Of a stretch of DNA of 64,000 nt, positions 34,985 through 43,758 are shown piece after piece; position 1 is the first letter of the stretch, and the number at the start of each line of letters is the position of its first letter. The DNA comes from Lachnospiraceae bacterium (GTDB lineage: Bacteria; Bacillota; Clostridia; Lachnospirales; Lachnospiraceae): NCBI GenBank assembly GCA_029224965.1, contig JAQXVO010000008.1, positions 1 to 64,000 on the forward strand. The letters are read 5' to 3'. A program made the translations under genes and the position numbers. Under the pieces are notes generated by a model. It saw only the letters and a list, made by a program, of their open reading frames with translations. It had not been told where the DNA came from and did no database searches.

Positions 34985-36733
34985 TTATTCTTTCACCTCC
35001 GTCACCTCAGCCAACGATGGCTTCACGGTGATGGAGTAGTTGGTGTAGTAGACGACAAAGCCGGGTGCAGAGCCGTTGGGCTTTTTGACATTCTTTCTCC
35101 GAAGGTAGTCGACCTCCAGCTTGTCATTGTCACGGCCGGAGGAATAATAGGCAGCCAGGGCAGCGGCAATCTCATAATCGTGGTCGGGTACTTCCCGGCC
35201 CTCGGTCTTCAGGATAACGTGGCTGCCGGGCATTTTCTTGGCGTGGAACCAGAGGTCATTGCCATTGGCAAAATGGAAGGTCAGATCATCATTCTGGTGG
35301 TTGTTCTTTCCGACATAGAGATGGAAACCGTCTGCAGTGACAAAGTGAAGGGGATGGGATTTGACCTGACGGACCTTCTTCTTCCCGTATTTCTTATGAA
35401 GAAAGCCGGCTTCCTCCATTTCGGACCGGATTTCTGCAATGTCGGCTTCGTTTTCACAGAGATCCAGATTGGCTCGGATGGACAGAAGATGCTGGAGAGT
35501 GGCCTCGGTTTCCTTGCAGAAGACGGAAAGCTCCTCCCGGGTCCGCTTCAGTTTCTGGTACTTATCGAAAAAATGATTGGCGTTCTCCATGGGAGTTTTC
35601 TGGGGATCCAGGATGACCTTCATCTTGCTTCCGTCATACCAGTTATCAAGGATGGCTTCCTTACTGCCTTCCGGTATGGAATAGGCATAGGCCTGAACCA
35701 GCTCGCCCTTGAGCCGATAGCTGTCCATCTTGTCCGTATCCTTGAGCTGTTTTTCCTGGAGATTCAGCTTTTTCTCGTTTCGCTGGATCAGAGTCTGGAT
35801 GATCTTTCGAAGGTCGGACGACTTCTGATGCATGTTCGTATAGATGTTCCGCTCGGCGTAGTAGGTTTCGAGCATGTCGGAAATACTGTCGAAGGTCTTC
35901 TGATCCTTGTCCTCATAGATGGTCAGAGGAAGAACGGTGAATTCAATAGGTTTTTCCGTGCCTCTGTCATAGATAATAGCCGGCCGGTAGTTTCTTTCCT
36001 TCAGGTCTGACATCAGAGAAGCAAATTCATGGGAAAGACGGTCCCGGTCTATATTTGTCAGAGAGGCCGTAGACTGGTCCCCGTCCAGACCGGCCCGGTA
36101 GCAGAGCTCGTTTGCTGTGACCGGGGAGAAGCCGGTGTAGGAGCTGTAGATGGCCTTGAAAATCGGCAGAGGCTTCTTCATAACCGTGGCTGCAAAGCCC
36201 TCCGCTGACTCGGAAAGAGGATCCTTCCTCCCCTCCTGGGCCGGGATGAAGTACTGCTTTCCGGGCAGGACCTCACGCACGGAGCTGACCTGGAAGGAGA
36301 TGTGCTTGATACTGTCGATGATGACATTTTCTTCATTGGTAAAGATGATATTGCTGTGTTTGCCCATGATCTCGACATAGAGATACTTCTCCCGGGTGTC
36401 GCCCAGTTCGTCCATGTGCTCGATGGTAAAGCGGATGACCCGCTCCAGTCCCATCTGCTCGATTTTCTTGATCCGGCCGTTTGCGATATGCTTCCTTAAG
36501 ACCATGCAGAAATTCGGAGCCAGGGCAGGAGCAGTCTTGTTTTCTGAAGTCAGATAGATCAGAGGCAGACTGGCGTTGGCCGAAATCAGAAGGCGGGCTG
36601 TGCCGCGGGGCATCTTGATGGTAAAAAGAATCTCCTCGGGCTCCGGCTGGGCGATTTTTGAAATCCGCCGGTCGGTCAGAAGATCCGAGAGTTCGTCTGT
36701 CAGTGCATGTATGGTAAAACCGTCAAAGGACAT
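34985..36733 (-). CDS. rqcH: NFACT family protein RqcH (Rqc2 homologue)
   Basis: 582 residues. RqcH binds stalled 50S-peptidyl-tRNA complexes and directs alanine tailing of the nascent chain; older labels are fibronectin-binding protein FbpA. NFACT-N runs over about 1-200, a helix-hairpin-helix part and long coiled coil over about 280-430, and NFACT-R over about 450-575 with GKNNHQNDDLTF and DLWFHAKKMPGSHVIL. The latter include the conserved Asp-Arg-like and His positions typical of the family. It is read toward recG; the two stops are adjacent. Confidence 0.93.
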   Translation of the reverse strand: MSFDGFTIHALTDELSDLLTDRRISKIAQPEPEEILFTIKMPRGTARLLISANASLPLIYLTSENKTAPALAPNFCMVLRKHIANGRIKKIEQMGLERVIRFTIEHMDELGDTREKYLYVEIMGKHSNIIFTNEENVIIDSIKHISFQVSSVREVLPGKQYFIPAQEGRKDPLSESAEGFAATVMKKPLPIFKAIYSSYTGFSPVTANELCYRAGLDGDQSTASLTNIDRDRLSHEFASLMSDLKERNYRPAIIYDRGTEKPIEFTVLPLTIYEDKDQKTFDSISDMLETYYAERNIYTNMHQKSSDLRKIIQTLIQRNEKKLNLQEKQLKDTDKMDSYRLKGELVQAYAYSIPEGSKEAILDNWYDGSKMKVILDPQKTPMENANHFFDKYQKLKRTREELSVFCKETEATLQHLLSIRANLDLCENEADIAEIRSEMEEAGFLHKKYGKKKVRQVKSHPLHFVTADGFHLYVGKNNHQNDDLTFHFANGNDLWFHAKKMPGSHVILKTEGREVPDHDYEIAAALAAYYSSGRDNDKLEVDYLRRKNVKKPNGSAPGFVVYYTNYSITVKPSLAEVTEVKE

Positions 36734-36867
36734 GAGTTACTCCTTGTTAAATGTATATATGTGTGGTACGTCTCGCTCAGGGGCGCATCAGGAAATCATA
36801 CACTTGATTTTATGCAAGTGCAGAGCGGCTGAAGGCATTAACTCTGTTATAATAACACAGAATAGGT

Positions 36868-36896
36868 TTGACTGGCCATTTCAAAAAACATATAAT
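36868..36896 (+). promoter_or_regulatory. Sigma-A promoter of the yicC-remA-gmk operon
   Basis: TTGACT (36868-36873), a 17-bp spacer and consensus TATAAT (36891-36896). It is the best-matching promoter in the 225-bp gap between rqcH and yicC, and predicts a leader of about 55 nt. Confidence 0.85.
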
Positions 36897-36958
36897 AAGG
36901 TTTGTTTATGGTCTTTAGACCCGAATCGTATTTTGCTTCGAAAGGCAGGAAATTTCCT

Positions 36959-37840
36959 TTGGAAAGTATGACAGGCTACGGCCGCTCCTCCCGCATCGTC
37001 GGACAGAAGCAGATCATAGTTGAAATAAAATCCGTAAATCACCGTTATCTGGAATTATCCACCCGGCTTCCGGAGACTTTAAGCTCCCTGGATCCGGCCA
37101 TTCGAAACCTGGTCCGCCATTCCGTATCCCGCGGTAAGACTGACCTCACCATCCGCATCCAGCGGACCGGATCCGAAGAGACGGATCTGATCTGGGATCA
37201 GGGCATGGCAGCCTTTTATCAGAAGGCAGCTCTTGAGATGGCAGAAACCCTCCATCTCCCCGATGATCTGACCACCTCTCGGCTTCTGAATATGCCGGGT
37301 GTCATCCTCCAGGCCGATTCATCCGAGGATCCGGACCGGCTCTGGGAAGGCATCCGCCCGGTCATTGAGGAAGCCCTCAATCATTTCCACGCTTCAAGAA
37401 AGGCCGAGGGCGACCGCCTGGCCAAGGATCTTCTGGACAAAGCCGATACCATGGCTTCTCTGGTCGACCGCCTGGAGGAGAGAGCTCCGGAGCTCATTGA
37501 AAATTACCGGACCCGTCTCTATGACAAGGTGAAGGAGGTCCTGGACGGAGAAAATGTAGACCTCGATGACAGCCGGATCGCTGCCGAGGTTACCATTTAC
37601 GCAGATAAGATCTGCATCGATGAGGAAATGGTCCGTCTGAAAAGCCATGTGGCCGCTTTACGGAAGGATCTGCAATCGAATGAGCCGGTGGGAAGAAAGC
37701 TGGATTTTCTGGTTCAGGAAATGAACCGGGAAAGCAACACCATTCTTTCCAAGTCCACGGATGTCCTGACAGCGGATCTTGGCATTGAGATGAAAACTCT
37801 GGTTGAGAAAATCCGTGAACAGGTGCAGAATATCGAATAA
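36959..37840 (+). CDS. YicC family endoribonuclease
   Basis: 293 residues. YicC-like proteins have endoribonuclease activity on small RNAs in E. coli. The N-terminal YicC domain opens with MTGYGRSS and includes VEIKSVNHRYLE (about 25-36); the C-terminal DUF1732 domain ends with FLVQEMNRESNTILSKSTD (in part, about 252-270). The TTG at 36959 is preferred: AGGA is 8 bp upstream and the product begins M-E-S-M-T-G, like relatives. An ATG at 36968 lacks a well-spaced ribosome-binding site, and longer TTG starts overlap the promoter region. First gene of an operon with remA and gmk. Confidence 0.88.
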   Translation: MESMTGYGRSSRIVGQKQIIVEIKSVNHRYLELSTRLPETLSSLDPAIRNLVRHSVSRGKTDLTIRIQRTGSEETDLIWDQGMAAFYQKAALEMAETLHLPDDLTTSRLLNMPGVILQADSSEDPDRLWEGIRPVIEEALNHFHASRKAEGDRLAKDLLDKADTMASLVDRLEERAPELIENYRTRLYDKVKEVLDGENVDLDDSRIAAEVTIYADKICIDEEMVRLKSHVAALRKDLQSNEPVGRKLDFLVQEMNRESNTILSKSTDVLTADLGIEMKTLVEKIREQVQNIE

Positions 37841-37855
37841 CAGAAAAGCTTTCAT

Positions 37856-38131
37856 ATGAAATTTATCAATATTGGTTTTGGAAATATGGTTTCTTCTGAC
37901 AAGATCACCTGTATGGTGACACCGGATTCCGCACCGGCCAAGCGTCTGGTTCAGACCGCACGTGAGTCCGGCCGGCTGATCGACGCTTCCCAGGGACGTA
38001 AGACCAGAGGGGTCCTTGTCATGGAAAACGGGTCGGTCATTTTATCCGCTTTGAATCCGGATACGATTGCCGGACGTCTGAATGGAACCGGAGACAGCAA
38101 AGAAGCAAAGGAGCAGGAGAACGATGACTGA
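37856..38131 (+). CDS. remA: RemA family DNA-binding regulator (DUF370)
   Basis: 91 residues. RemA of B. subtilis activates extracellular-matrix and osmoprotection genes by wrapping DNA in an octameric ring. The family core INIGFGNMVSSDKI (about 4-17) and DASQGRKTRGVLVMENG (about 43-59) is intact, with a short acidic tail. The order yicC-remA-gmk-rpoZ matches B. subtilis yloC-remA-gmk-rpoZ. The 15-bp gap to yicC and 8-bp overlap with gmk indicate one transcript. Its targets here are unknown. Confidence 0.93.
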   Translation: MKFINIGFGNMVSSDKITCMVTPDSAPAKRLVQTARESGRLIDASQGRKTRGVLVMENGSVILSALNPDTIAGRLNGTGDSKEAKEQENDD

Positions 38132-38768
38132 GAAAAAAGGAATGGTAATTGTACTATCAGGTTTCTCCGGAGCGGGAAAGGGTACGATCATGAAGCACCT
38201 TCTCTCGGATTATCCGGGTCAGTATTATCTTTCTGTTTCTGCTACGACGCGACAGAAGAGACAGGGGGAAGAGGAAGGAAGAGAATACTTCTTCAAGACC
38301 AGGGAAGAATTCGAGCAGATGATCCGGGATCACGAGCTTCTTGAATACGCTTCCTTCAATCAGAACTATTACGGAACCCCCAAGGCTTATGTGGATAAGC
38401 TCTTAAAGGAAGGAAAGGATGTCATCCTGGAAATTGAGGTCCAGGGAGCTCTCCAGATCCGGAAGATCTTCCCCCAGGCTCTGCTTCTTTTCGTCACACC
38501 GCCTTCCGCATCCGTCTTAAAGGAACGCCTGGAGGGACGGGGTACCGAGGAACCCGAGGTCGTAGCCCAGAGGCTTGCCATTGCATCCCGTGAATCTCTG
38601 CTCATGGAGCAGTATGATTATATAATTGTTAACGATGATCTGGATCGGGCGGTAGAATCCGTACACAATCTGATTCAGGCAGAACACTTAAGGGCAATGC
38701 GTTCCACGGATTTCATAGATGAGATCCAGAAGGAGCTTGCCATCTTTTCGAAAGGAGAAAATGAATAA
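38124..38768 (+). CDS. gmk: Guanylate kinase
   Basis: 214 residues. Phosphorylates GMP to GDP. P-loop LSGFSGAGKGTIMKHL (about 10-25) and the GMP-binding stretches SVSATTRQKRQGEEEGREY (in part, about 42-57) and QGALQIRK are diagnostic. The ATG at 38124 follows GGAGAACG closely and lies inside the remA 3' end; a longer ATG start at 38082 would add 14 residues without family support. The stop shares one base with the start of rpoZ. Confidence 0.95.
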   Translation: MTEKKGMVIVLSGFSGAGKGTIMKHLLSDYPGQYYLSVSATTRQKRQGEEEGREYFFKTREEFEQMIRDHELLEYASFNQNYYGTPKAYVDKLLKEGKDVILEIEVQGALQIRKIFPQALLLFVTPPSASVLKERLEGRGTEEPEVVAQRLAIASRESLLMEQYDYIIVNDDLDRAVESVHNLIQAEHLRAMRSTDFIDEIQKELAIFSKGENE

Positions 38769-39136
38769 TGATCCATCCGTCTTACCTTGAGCTGATGCAG
38801 AAAATGAATGAGAACAGTGATATCGGTGATGAGCCGGTTGTCAATTCCCGTTACAGTATTGTCTGCGCAACAGCAAAGCGGGCCCGTCAGCTGATCGACG
38901 GCGATGAGCCTCTGATCGATGTCAAGCCGGGCGAGAAGAGAAAGCCTCTTTCCATCGCTGTCGAGGAAATGGATAAGGGACTTCTGAAGATCCAGACACC
39001 GGAAGAAAAGCTTGAGACCGAGGAAAAGATCAAGGAAGCCTATGCTGAGCCGGAATCCGAGGAGACAGAGGATATTCTGGCAGAGGAGCTCTCTGAGGAT
39101 GAGCCTGCTCCTTCCGATGGAGAAAGCCAGGAATGA
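38768..39136 (+). CDS. rpoZ: DNA-directed RNA polymerase omega subunit
   Basis: 122 residues. Omega stabilises RNA polymerase. The core is MIHPSYLELM at the start and VNSRYSIVCATAKRARQL (about 25-42), the RpoZ signature, followed by KPLSIAVEEMDKG. The last 45 residues form an acidic Glu-rich tail not found in short omegas. AAAGGAG lies ahead of the ATG. It sits between gmk (1-bp overlap) and rimO (4-bp overlap). Confidence 0.92.
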   Translation: MIHPSYLELMQKMNENSDIGDEPVVNSRYSIVCATAKRARQLIDGDEPLIDVKPGEKRKPLSIAVEEMDKGLLKIQTPEEKLETEEKIKEAYAEPESEETEDILAEELSEDEPAPSDGESQE

Positions 39137-40470
39137 AAATAGCATTTGTCTCCCTGGGCTGCGATAAGAATCTTTCAGATTCCGAACACATGCTCTATCG
39201 TCTGCAGAAGGCCGGAATGGAACTGGTAGCAGACGAGGCGGATGCAGATGTGATCGTGGTAAATACCTGCTGCTTTATCGAATCGGCACTCCAGGAAAGC
39301 ATTGATACCATTCTGGATGTGGCAAGATATAAGACCGAGGGTCATCTCAAAGGACTTCTTGTGGCAGGCTGCATGAGTGAGCGCTATGCAGATGAGATCA
39401 AGAAGGATCTGCCTGAGGTCGACGGAATCATCGGCACCAATTCCTATGATTCGATCGTGGAAGCGGTCACAGAGCTTGGAAAGGAAAAGAATCTTTCCAT
39501 TGTAAAGCCTCTGACGGGACTTCCGGACGAGTCCGAGGGCCGGGTCAATACCACGGGCGGTGTCTTTGATTATCTGAAGATTGCCGAGGGTTGCGACAAG
39601 CACTGTACCTACTGCATTATTCCGTCCCTGCGGGGCGCTTATCGTTCGGTCCCTATGGACCAGCTTCTGAAGGAAGCAAGGGATATGGCAGACCATGGAA
39701 TCAAAGAGCTGATTCTGGTTGCCCAGGAAACAACCCTTTACGGAACGGATCTCTATGGAGAGAAAAAGCTCCCCGAGCTTCTGGACCGCCTGAATGAGAT
39801 CCCGGGTCTGGAATGGATCCGTCTCCTCTACTGCTATCCGGAATCCATCGATGATGAGCTGATTGCCGCCATGGCACGGAATAAAAAGGTCTGTCAATAC
39901 ATCGACATGCCCATTCAGCATGCTTCGGATGAGATCCTGCATCGGATGGGAAGAAAGACCAGCCAGAAGGATATCCGTGAGACCATTGAGAAGCTTCGTG
40001 CGGCTATGCCCGATATTTCCATCCGGACCTCTCTGATCGCCGGTTTTCCTGGTGAAACAGAGGCCATGCATAAGGAAATGATAGAATTTCTGAAGGATAT
40101 GGATCTGGATCGTGTCGGCTGCTTCCCCTATTCGAGAGAGAAGGGAACGCCGTCCTACTCCTATCCCAATCAGCATGAGGAGAAGGTCAAGAACCGTTGG
40201 AGAGATGAGATCATGACGGTTCAGCAGGGTCTTGTCTTTAAAAAGAACCGGTCCCTGATCGGAAAGACCTTCCAGGTCATGGTCGAAGGCTATGAGCCCA
40301 GCCAGGGCATCTATGTAGGACGGACCTACCGGGATGCGCCGACGGTTGACGGTCTGGTCTTCTTCCCCTGTGAGAAGGAGCTGATCAGCGGAGACATCCT
40401 TCCGGTCCGGATCACAGCAGTCAATGATTATGATTTAGTAGGAGAATTGAACTATGAATTTACCGAATAA
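39133..40470 (+). CDS. rimO: Ribosomal protein S12 methylthiotransferase RimO
   Basis: 445-residue radical SAM enzyme adding a methylthio group to Asp of ribosomal protein S12. The N-terminal UPF0004 domain has SLGCDKNLSDSE (about 7-18), NTCCFIESA and the Cys of VAGCMSERY. The radical SAM motif is CDKHCTYC (about 154-161), followed by IPSLRGAYRSV. A TRAM domain ends the protein. The SLGCxKNxxDSE motif separates RimO from MiaB (18004). It overlaps rpoZ by 4 bp and pgsA by 17 bp. Confidence 0.95.
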   Translation: MKIAFVSLGCDKNLSDSEHMLYRLQKAGMELVADEADADVIVVNTCCFIESALQESIDTILDVARYKTEGHLKGLLVAGCMSERYADEIKKDLPEVDGIIGTNSYDSIVEAVTELGKEKNLSIVKPLTGLPDESEGRVNTTGGVFDYLKIAEGCDKHCTYCIIPSLRGAYRSVPMDQLLKEARDMADHGIKELILVAQETTLYGTDLYGEKKLPELLDRLNEIPGLEWIRLLYCYPESIDDELIAAMARNKKVCQYIDMPIQHASDEILHRMGRKTSQKDIRETIEKLRAAMPDISIRTSLIAGFPGETEAMHKEMIEFLKDMDLDRVGCFPYSREKGTPSYSYPNQHEEKVKNRWRDEIMTVQQGLVFKKNRSLIGKTFQVMVEGYEPSQGIYVGRTYRDAPTVDGLVFFPCEKELISGDILPVRITAVNDYDLVGELNYEFTE

Positions 40471-41011
40471 ACTGACGATCTTACGTGTGATCATGATTCC
40501 GTTTTTTATCTTCTTTTTACTCTTTAAACCGGATAACAATGGATACCGTATGATCGCAGAAGTCCTATTCTGTGCAGCCTCCTTTACCGATATGCTGGAC
40601 GGAAAGATCGCCCGGAAATACAACCTGGTAACCAATTTCGGAAAGTTTATGGATCCTCTGGCAGACAAGCTTTTAGTCTGCTCGGCTATGATCTGCCTCC
40701 TTTCCCTGGGCCAGCTTCCGACGGTTGTTGTTATTATCATTGTAGCCCGTGAATTCATTATCTCCGGCTTCCGTCTGATTGCAGCAGACAACGGCATTGT
40801 CATCGCAGCATCCATGTGGGGCAAGTCCAAGACGGTATCCCAGATGGCCATGGTCATCTGGCTCATTATCATGCCTCTGTTCTCCGCAAACGGTGCGCAG
40901 GGTCCTCAGATCTTTGCCGACATCCTGATCTGCTTGGCGACCGTTCTTACCGTGGTATCTCTGATCGATTATCTGGTTAAGAACAAGGACGTCCTCAAGG
41001 AACAGAATTAA
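40454..41011 (+). CDS. pgsA: CDP-diacylglycerol-glycerol-3-phosphate 3-phosphatidyltransferase
   Basis: 185-residue membrane enzyme that makes phosphatidylglycerol phosphate. The CDP-alcohol phosphatidyltransferase signature runs from DMLDGKIARKYN to GKFMDPLADK (about 37-62; pattern DGxxAR...G...D...D). MNLPNKLTILR is a typical N-terminus. AGGAGAAT lies just upstream of the ATG, which is inside the last codons of rimO, so translation is coupled. Confidence 0.95.
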   Translation: MNLPNKLTILRVIMIPFFIFFLLFKPDNNGYRMIAEVLFCAASFTDMLDGKIARKYNLVTNFGKFMDPLADKLLVCSAMICLLSLGQLPTVVVIIIVAREFIISGFRLIAADNGIVIAASMWGKSKTVSQMAMVIWLIIMPLFSANGAQGPQIFADILICLATVLTVVSLIDYLVKNKDVLKEQN

Positions 41012-41109
41012 TCGGAAATTTGCAGGAAATGGTCTTCGGTATCTGTTCAGATATTTAAAGGACAGGGCAGGGAATAGAGGATTGACCATGGGAAGACAGG
41101 GCAGAAAAT

Positions 41110-41580
41110 ATGCGTGTTGAGAAGGAACTGGTCTGCATTTTAAAAAAGAGAAAAGAATTCGCCGCAGCGGCAGAGTCCTGCACCGGCGGTATGATCGTAA
41201 GCTCGATCGTCTCCGTACCGGGGGCATCGGATATCCTGACCCAGTCCTTTGTGACCTATGCGGAAGAGTCCAAGGACAGACTTCTGCATCTGGATCCGTC
41301 CATTATCCGTGACAACGGGGTGGTTTCCTATCCGACGGCAAAGGCCATGGCGGAAGGCCTCCGAAGGACCTACGGCGTGGATCTCGGCATTGCATCAACC
41401 GGAGTCGCAGGCCCCGGACCAGACGGGAACATTCCTCAGGGGACGGTATATCTGGCCGTTTCCTATCGGAATAAGACCCTGGTCCGTCACTTTCGTTTTC
41501 ATGGCAGCCGGAATCTGGTCCGCTTCCAGGCGGCAAGGATGGCCCTTGCCATGGCAGTGAAAATCGTGAAGGAGTTCTGA
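41110..41580 (+). CDS. pncC: CinA C-terminal domain nicotinamide-nucleotide amidohydrolase
   Basis: 156 residues, consisting only of the CinA C-terminal amidase domain (PncC type), which deamidates NMN in NAD recycling. AAAESCTGGMI (about 19-29), VSYPTAKAMAEG and STGVAGPGPDGNIPQGTVY (about 98-116) are family hallmarks. The larger CinA molybdopterin-like half is absent. A 98-bp gap separates it from pgsA; rsmD starts 1 bp after its stop. Confidence 0.9.
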   Translation: MRVEKELVCILKKRKEFAAAAESCTGGMIVSSIVSVPGASDILTQSFVTYAEESKDRLLHLDPSIIRDNGVVSYPTAKAMAEGLRRTYGVDLGIASTGVAGPGPDGNIPQGTVYLAVSYRNKTLVRHFRFHGSRNLVRFQAARMALAMAVKIVKEF

Positions 41581-41581
41581 T

Positions 41582-42133
41582 ATGCGTGTCATAGCCGGAA
41601 AATACCGATCCCGGATCCTGGATACGCCCAAGGGAATGGATACCCGCCCGACGACGGACCGGATCAAGGAGACTCTTTTCAATATCATAAATGACCGCCT
41701 GCCCGGCGCATCCTTCCTGGATCTCTTCGCGGGATCCGGTCAGATGGGAATCGAAGCCATCAGCCGCGGCGCATCGAATGCCTGTTTTATCGACAAGGGC
41801 CGGGAACCCCAGGACTGTATTCGCAGAAATATAGACCGGCTCGGCATTTCCAACCAGTGCGAAATTATTGGTCAGGACGCGGCTTCCGCCATTCGGACCA
41901 TGCCGAAGCGGTATTTTGATCTTGTTTTTATGGATCCTCCCTATAAGGCAGAAAGGGAGGGTGAGATTCTCGAAGCCCTGAAAGACAGCGGACTCATAGA
42001 TGCAGAGACCCTGATCATTATTGAAGCAGATTTGCATCGGGATTTTACTTTTGCCCAGGAGCTTGGTTTCCGGATTACCCGGATCAAGACCTATAAGACC
42101 AACCAGCATATTTTCCTGCAGATGGAGGAATGA
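41582..42133 (+). CDS. rsmD: 16S rRNA (guanine-966-N2)-methyltransferase RsmD
   Basis: 183 residues. The SAM-binding motif DLFAGSGQMGIEAISRGA (about 47-64) and the catalytic FMDPPYK (about 117-123) identify RsmD. MRVIAGKYRSR is the usual N-terminus. The gene is next to coaD, as in many Firmicutes. The start follows the pncC stop by 1 bp. Confidence 0.95.
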   Translation: MRVIAGKYRSRILDTPKGMDTRPTTDRIKETLFNIINDRLPGASFLDLFAGSGQMGIEAISRGASNACFIDKGREPQDCIRRNIDRLGISNQCEIIGQDAASAIRTMPKRYFDLVFMDPPYKAEREGEILEALKDSGLIDAETLIIIEADLHRDFTFAQELGFRITRIKTYKTNQHIFLQMEE

Positions 42134-42154
42134 GCCTCTGGCTCTTTAAGAATT

Positions 42155-42649
42155 ATGAAGATCGCTTTATATCCGGGAAGTTTTGACCCGGTCACAAACG
42201 GACATCTGGATATCATCACCCGGTCCGCCAAATTGTTCGACCGACTGGTTGTCGGCGTGCTCAACAACAGCCAAAAAAACGCGTTGTTTTCCGTAGATGA
42301 ACGTGTTAGTATGATTAAAGAATTGACGCAGGAACTGCCCAATGTTGAAGTCACATCTTTTGACGGACTGATGGTAGAATATGCGCGGAAAATACATGCA
42401 ACCTGTGTAATCCGCGGACTTCGCGCAGTGACAGATTTTGAATACGAACTTCAGATCGCCCAGTCCAATAAGATCCAGTATCCGGAACTGGAGACCATCT
42501 TTCTGACAACGGATCTGCATTATTCTTATCTCAGTTCTACGATTGTAAGAGAGTTCGCTTCGTATGGGGGAGATATATCGAAATTTGTTCCCGCTTCCAT
42601 TATTCCTAAGGTTATGGAAAAATACAGCATCAAGAAGAAGGAGTCATAG
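42155..42649 (+). CDS. coaD: Phosphopantetheine adenylyltransferase
   Basis: 164 residues. Fourth step from pantothenate phosphate to CoA: adenylation of 4'-phosphopantetheine. [16 protein letters not shown] (about 5-20, HxGH-type TNGH) and [11 protein letters not shown] (about 128-138, with the conserved SST-xx-R) are diagnostic. It lies between rsmD and a coiled-coil protein gene 2 bp downstream. Confidence 0.96.
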   Translation: MKIALYPGSFDPVTNGHLDIITRSAKLFDRLVVGVLNNSQKNALFSVDERVSMIKELTQELPNVEVTSFDGLMVEYARKIHATCVIRGLRAVTDFEYELQIAQSNKIQYPELETIFLTTDLHYSYLSSTIVREFASYGGDISKFVPASIIPKVMEKYSIKKKES

Positions 42650-42651
42650 TA

Positions 42652-43407
42652 ATGGCCAGCGATATTGAACAGATTATTGAATCAATGGAGCAGTTCATTG
42701 AGGAAAAGGGTAAGGTTTCCGCATTTTCTCCGAATAAAATCAGCCTGAACAAGGATGAGCTGGAAGGCTATCTGGAAGAGCTCAAGGCAGCCACTCCGGA
42801 TGAAATCAGAAGATATCAGAAAATCATTAATAATAAGGACGCCATCATTGCCGATGCCAGAAAGAAGGCTCAGCAGATCATCGAACAGGCTCAGGTCAAG
42901 ACCGATGAACTGGTCAGCGAGCATCAGATTATGCAGCAGGCATACGCTCAGGCCAATCAGGTGGTCATGATCGCTACTAAGAATGCTCAGGAAATGCTGG
43001 ACAAGGCAACCATGGAATCCAACGAGATCAAGTCTTCCGCCATTGCCTATACCGATGAGCTTCTGGCCGGAGTTCAGTCCGTTCTCAGCAATTCCCTGGA
43101 TCTGGCAAGAATGCGGAATCAGAACTTTATCGACAAGCTTCAGGATGTACTGAATCAGGTGGTTGAGAACCGTCAGGAACTGCTTCCGCCGGAAGAGGCT
43201 CCGGAGCAGACAGAAAATACGGAAGCTCCTGAAAACGCAGAGCCGAATGCTTCTGCAGGAGATGCAGCAAATGCAGGCGATCCGGCCAATGGCCAGACAG
43301 GAGAAGCAGGAGCTAATCCTCAGGCTGCTAATGCAGGTCAGGGACAGGAAGAGGGACCTTCGATCGATGTCCTTCCCGAGCAGTACTTCCAGCATAACAA
43401 GAAGTGA
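42652..43407 (+). CDS. Coiled-coil protein, DivIVA/SepIVA-like, with Ala/Gln/Pro-rich tail
   Basis: 251 residues, not assigned to a well-defined family. Residues about 60-180 form a long helical region rich in Gln, Ala and Lys (for example KKAQQIIEQAQVKTDELV, about 79-96) that resembles DivIVA-like or V-type ATPase subunit H-like coiled coils. The last 70 residues are a low-complexity tail of Ala, Gly, Asn, Glu and Gln, probably disordered. Such genes often follow coaD in Lachnospiraceae. A role in organising the cell pole or septum is only a guess. Followed by a clear terminator. Confidence 0.65.
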   Translation: MASDIEQIIESMEQFIEEKGKVSAFSPNKISLNKDELEGYLEELKAATPDEIRRYQKIINNKDAIIADARKKAQQIIEQAQVKTDELVSEHQIMQQAYAQANQVVMIATKNAQEMLDKATMESNEIKSSAIAYTDELLAGVQSVLSNSLDLARMRNQNFIDKLQDVLNQVVENRQELLPPEEAPEQTENTEAPENAEPNASAGDAANAGDPANGQTGEAGANPQAANAGQGQEEGPSIDVLPEQYFQHNKK

Positions 43408-43758
43408 TATCAGGATAAGATGTGATCTTGGAATCAGGAAGAGTATCTGAATTTCAAAATAACGGATTCGAATAAGTATTGATTTTGAAATTGGAAGAAC
43501 TTTAAAGATGAGATCCTGACTATTCAGATGTAAATCCGGCACCCGGCAGTAACTGCCGGGTGCCTTTTTTACAAAGTGTGATCTGTGGAGATCATGACGA
43601 AGAGGGATTCAGAAAAAAGGATCAGAAGGATTCTGTTATGTCAGAGTGACAGTATTGGCATCGAGCTAGAGTCATCTTAACGAGAATGACTGAAAACAAG
43701 TCTATAAAACACATAAAGAATATTTAACGAAACAATAAGAGATGATAGGAAAAGAAAA
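43408..43758 (+). other. Intergenic region, 351 bp
   Basis: It contains the terminator at 43538-43570. The remaining 190 bp before the HAD gene are AT-rich, with a weak TATAAA (43703-43708) but no convincing -35. I see no gene, riboswitch or tRNA in it. Confidence 0.6.
43538..43570 (+). terminator. Rho-independent terminator after the coiled-coil protein gene
   Basis: Perfect 12-bp stem (43538-43549 with 43553-43564), 3-base loop and T6. It ends the rsmD-coaD-coiled-coil unit. Confidence 0.95.

Noticed and set aside
35180-36010. 276-codon plus-strand frame opposite rqcH
   Set aside because: It lies wholly within the conserved NFACT gene and has no recognisable domain.
36801-36821. CACTTG/CAAGTG inverted repeat before yicC
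   Set aside because: Only 6 bp with a 9-base loop; common by chance and not placed on the promoter.
39175-40176. 333-codon minus-strand frame opposite rimO
   Set aside because: It lies opposite conserved radical SAM sequence, with no start signal or family similarity.
41303-42109. 268-codon minus-strand frame opposite pncC and rsmD
   Set aside because: It spans two conserved genes and their junction; a shadow frame.
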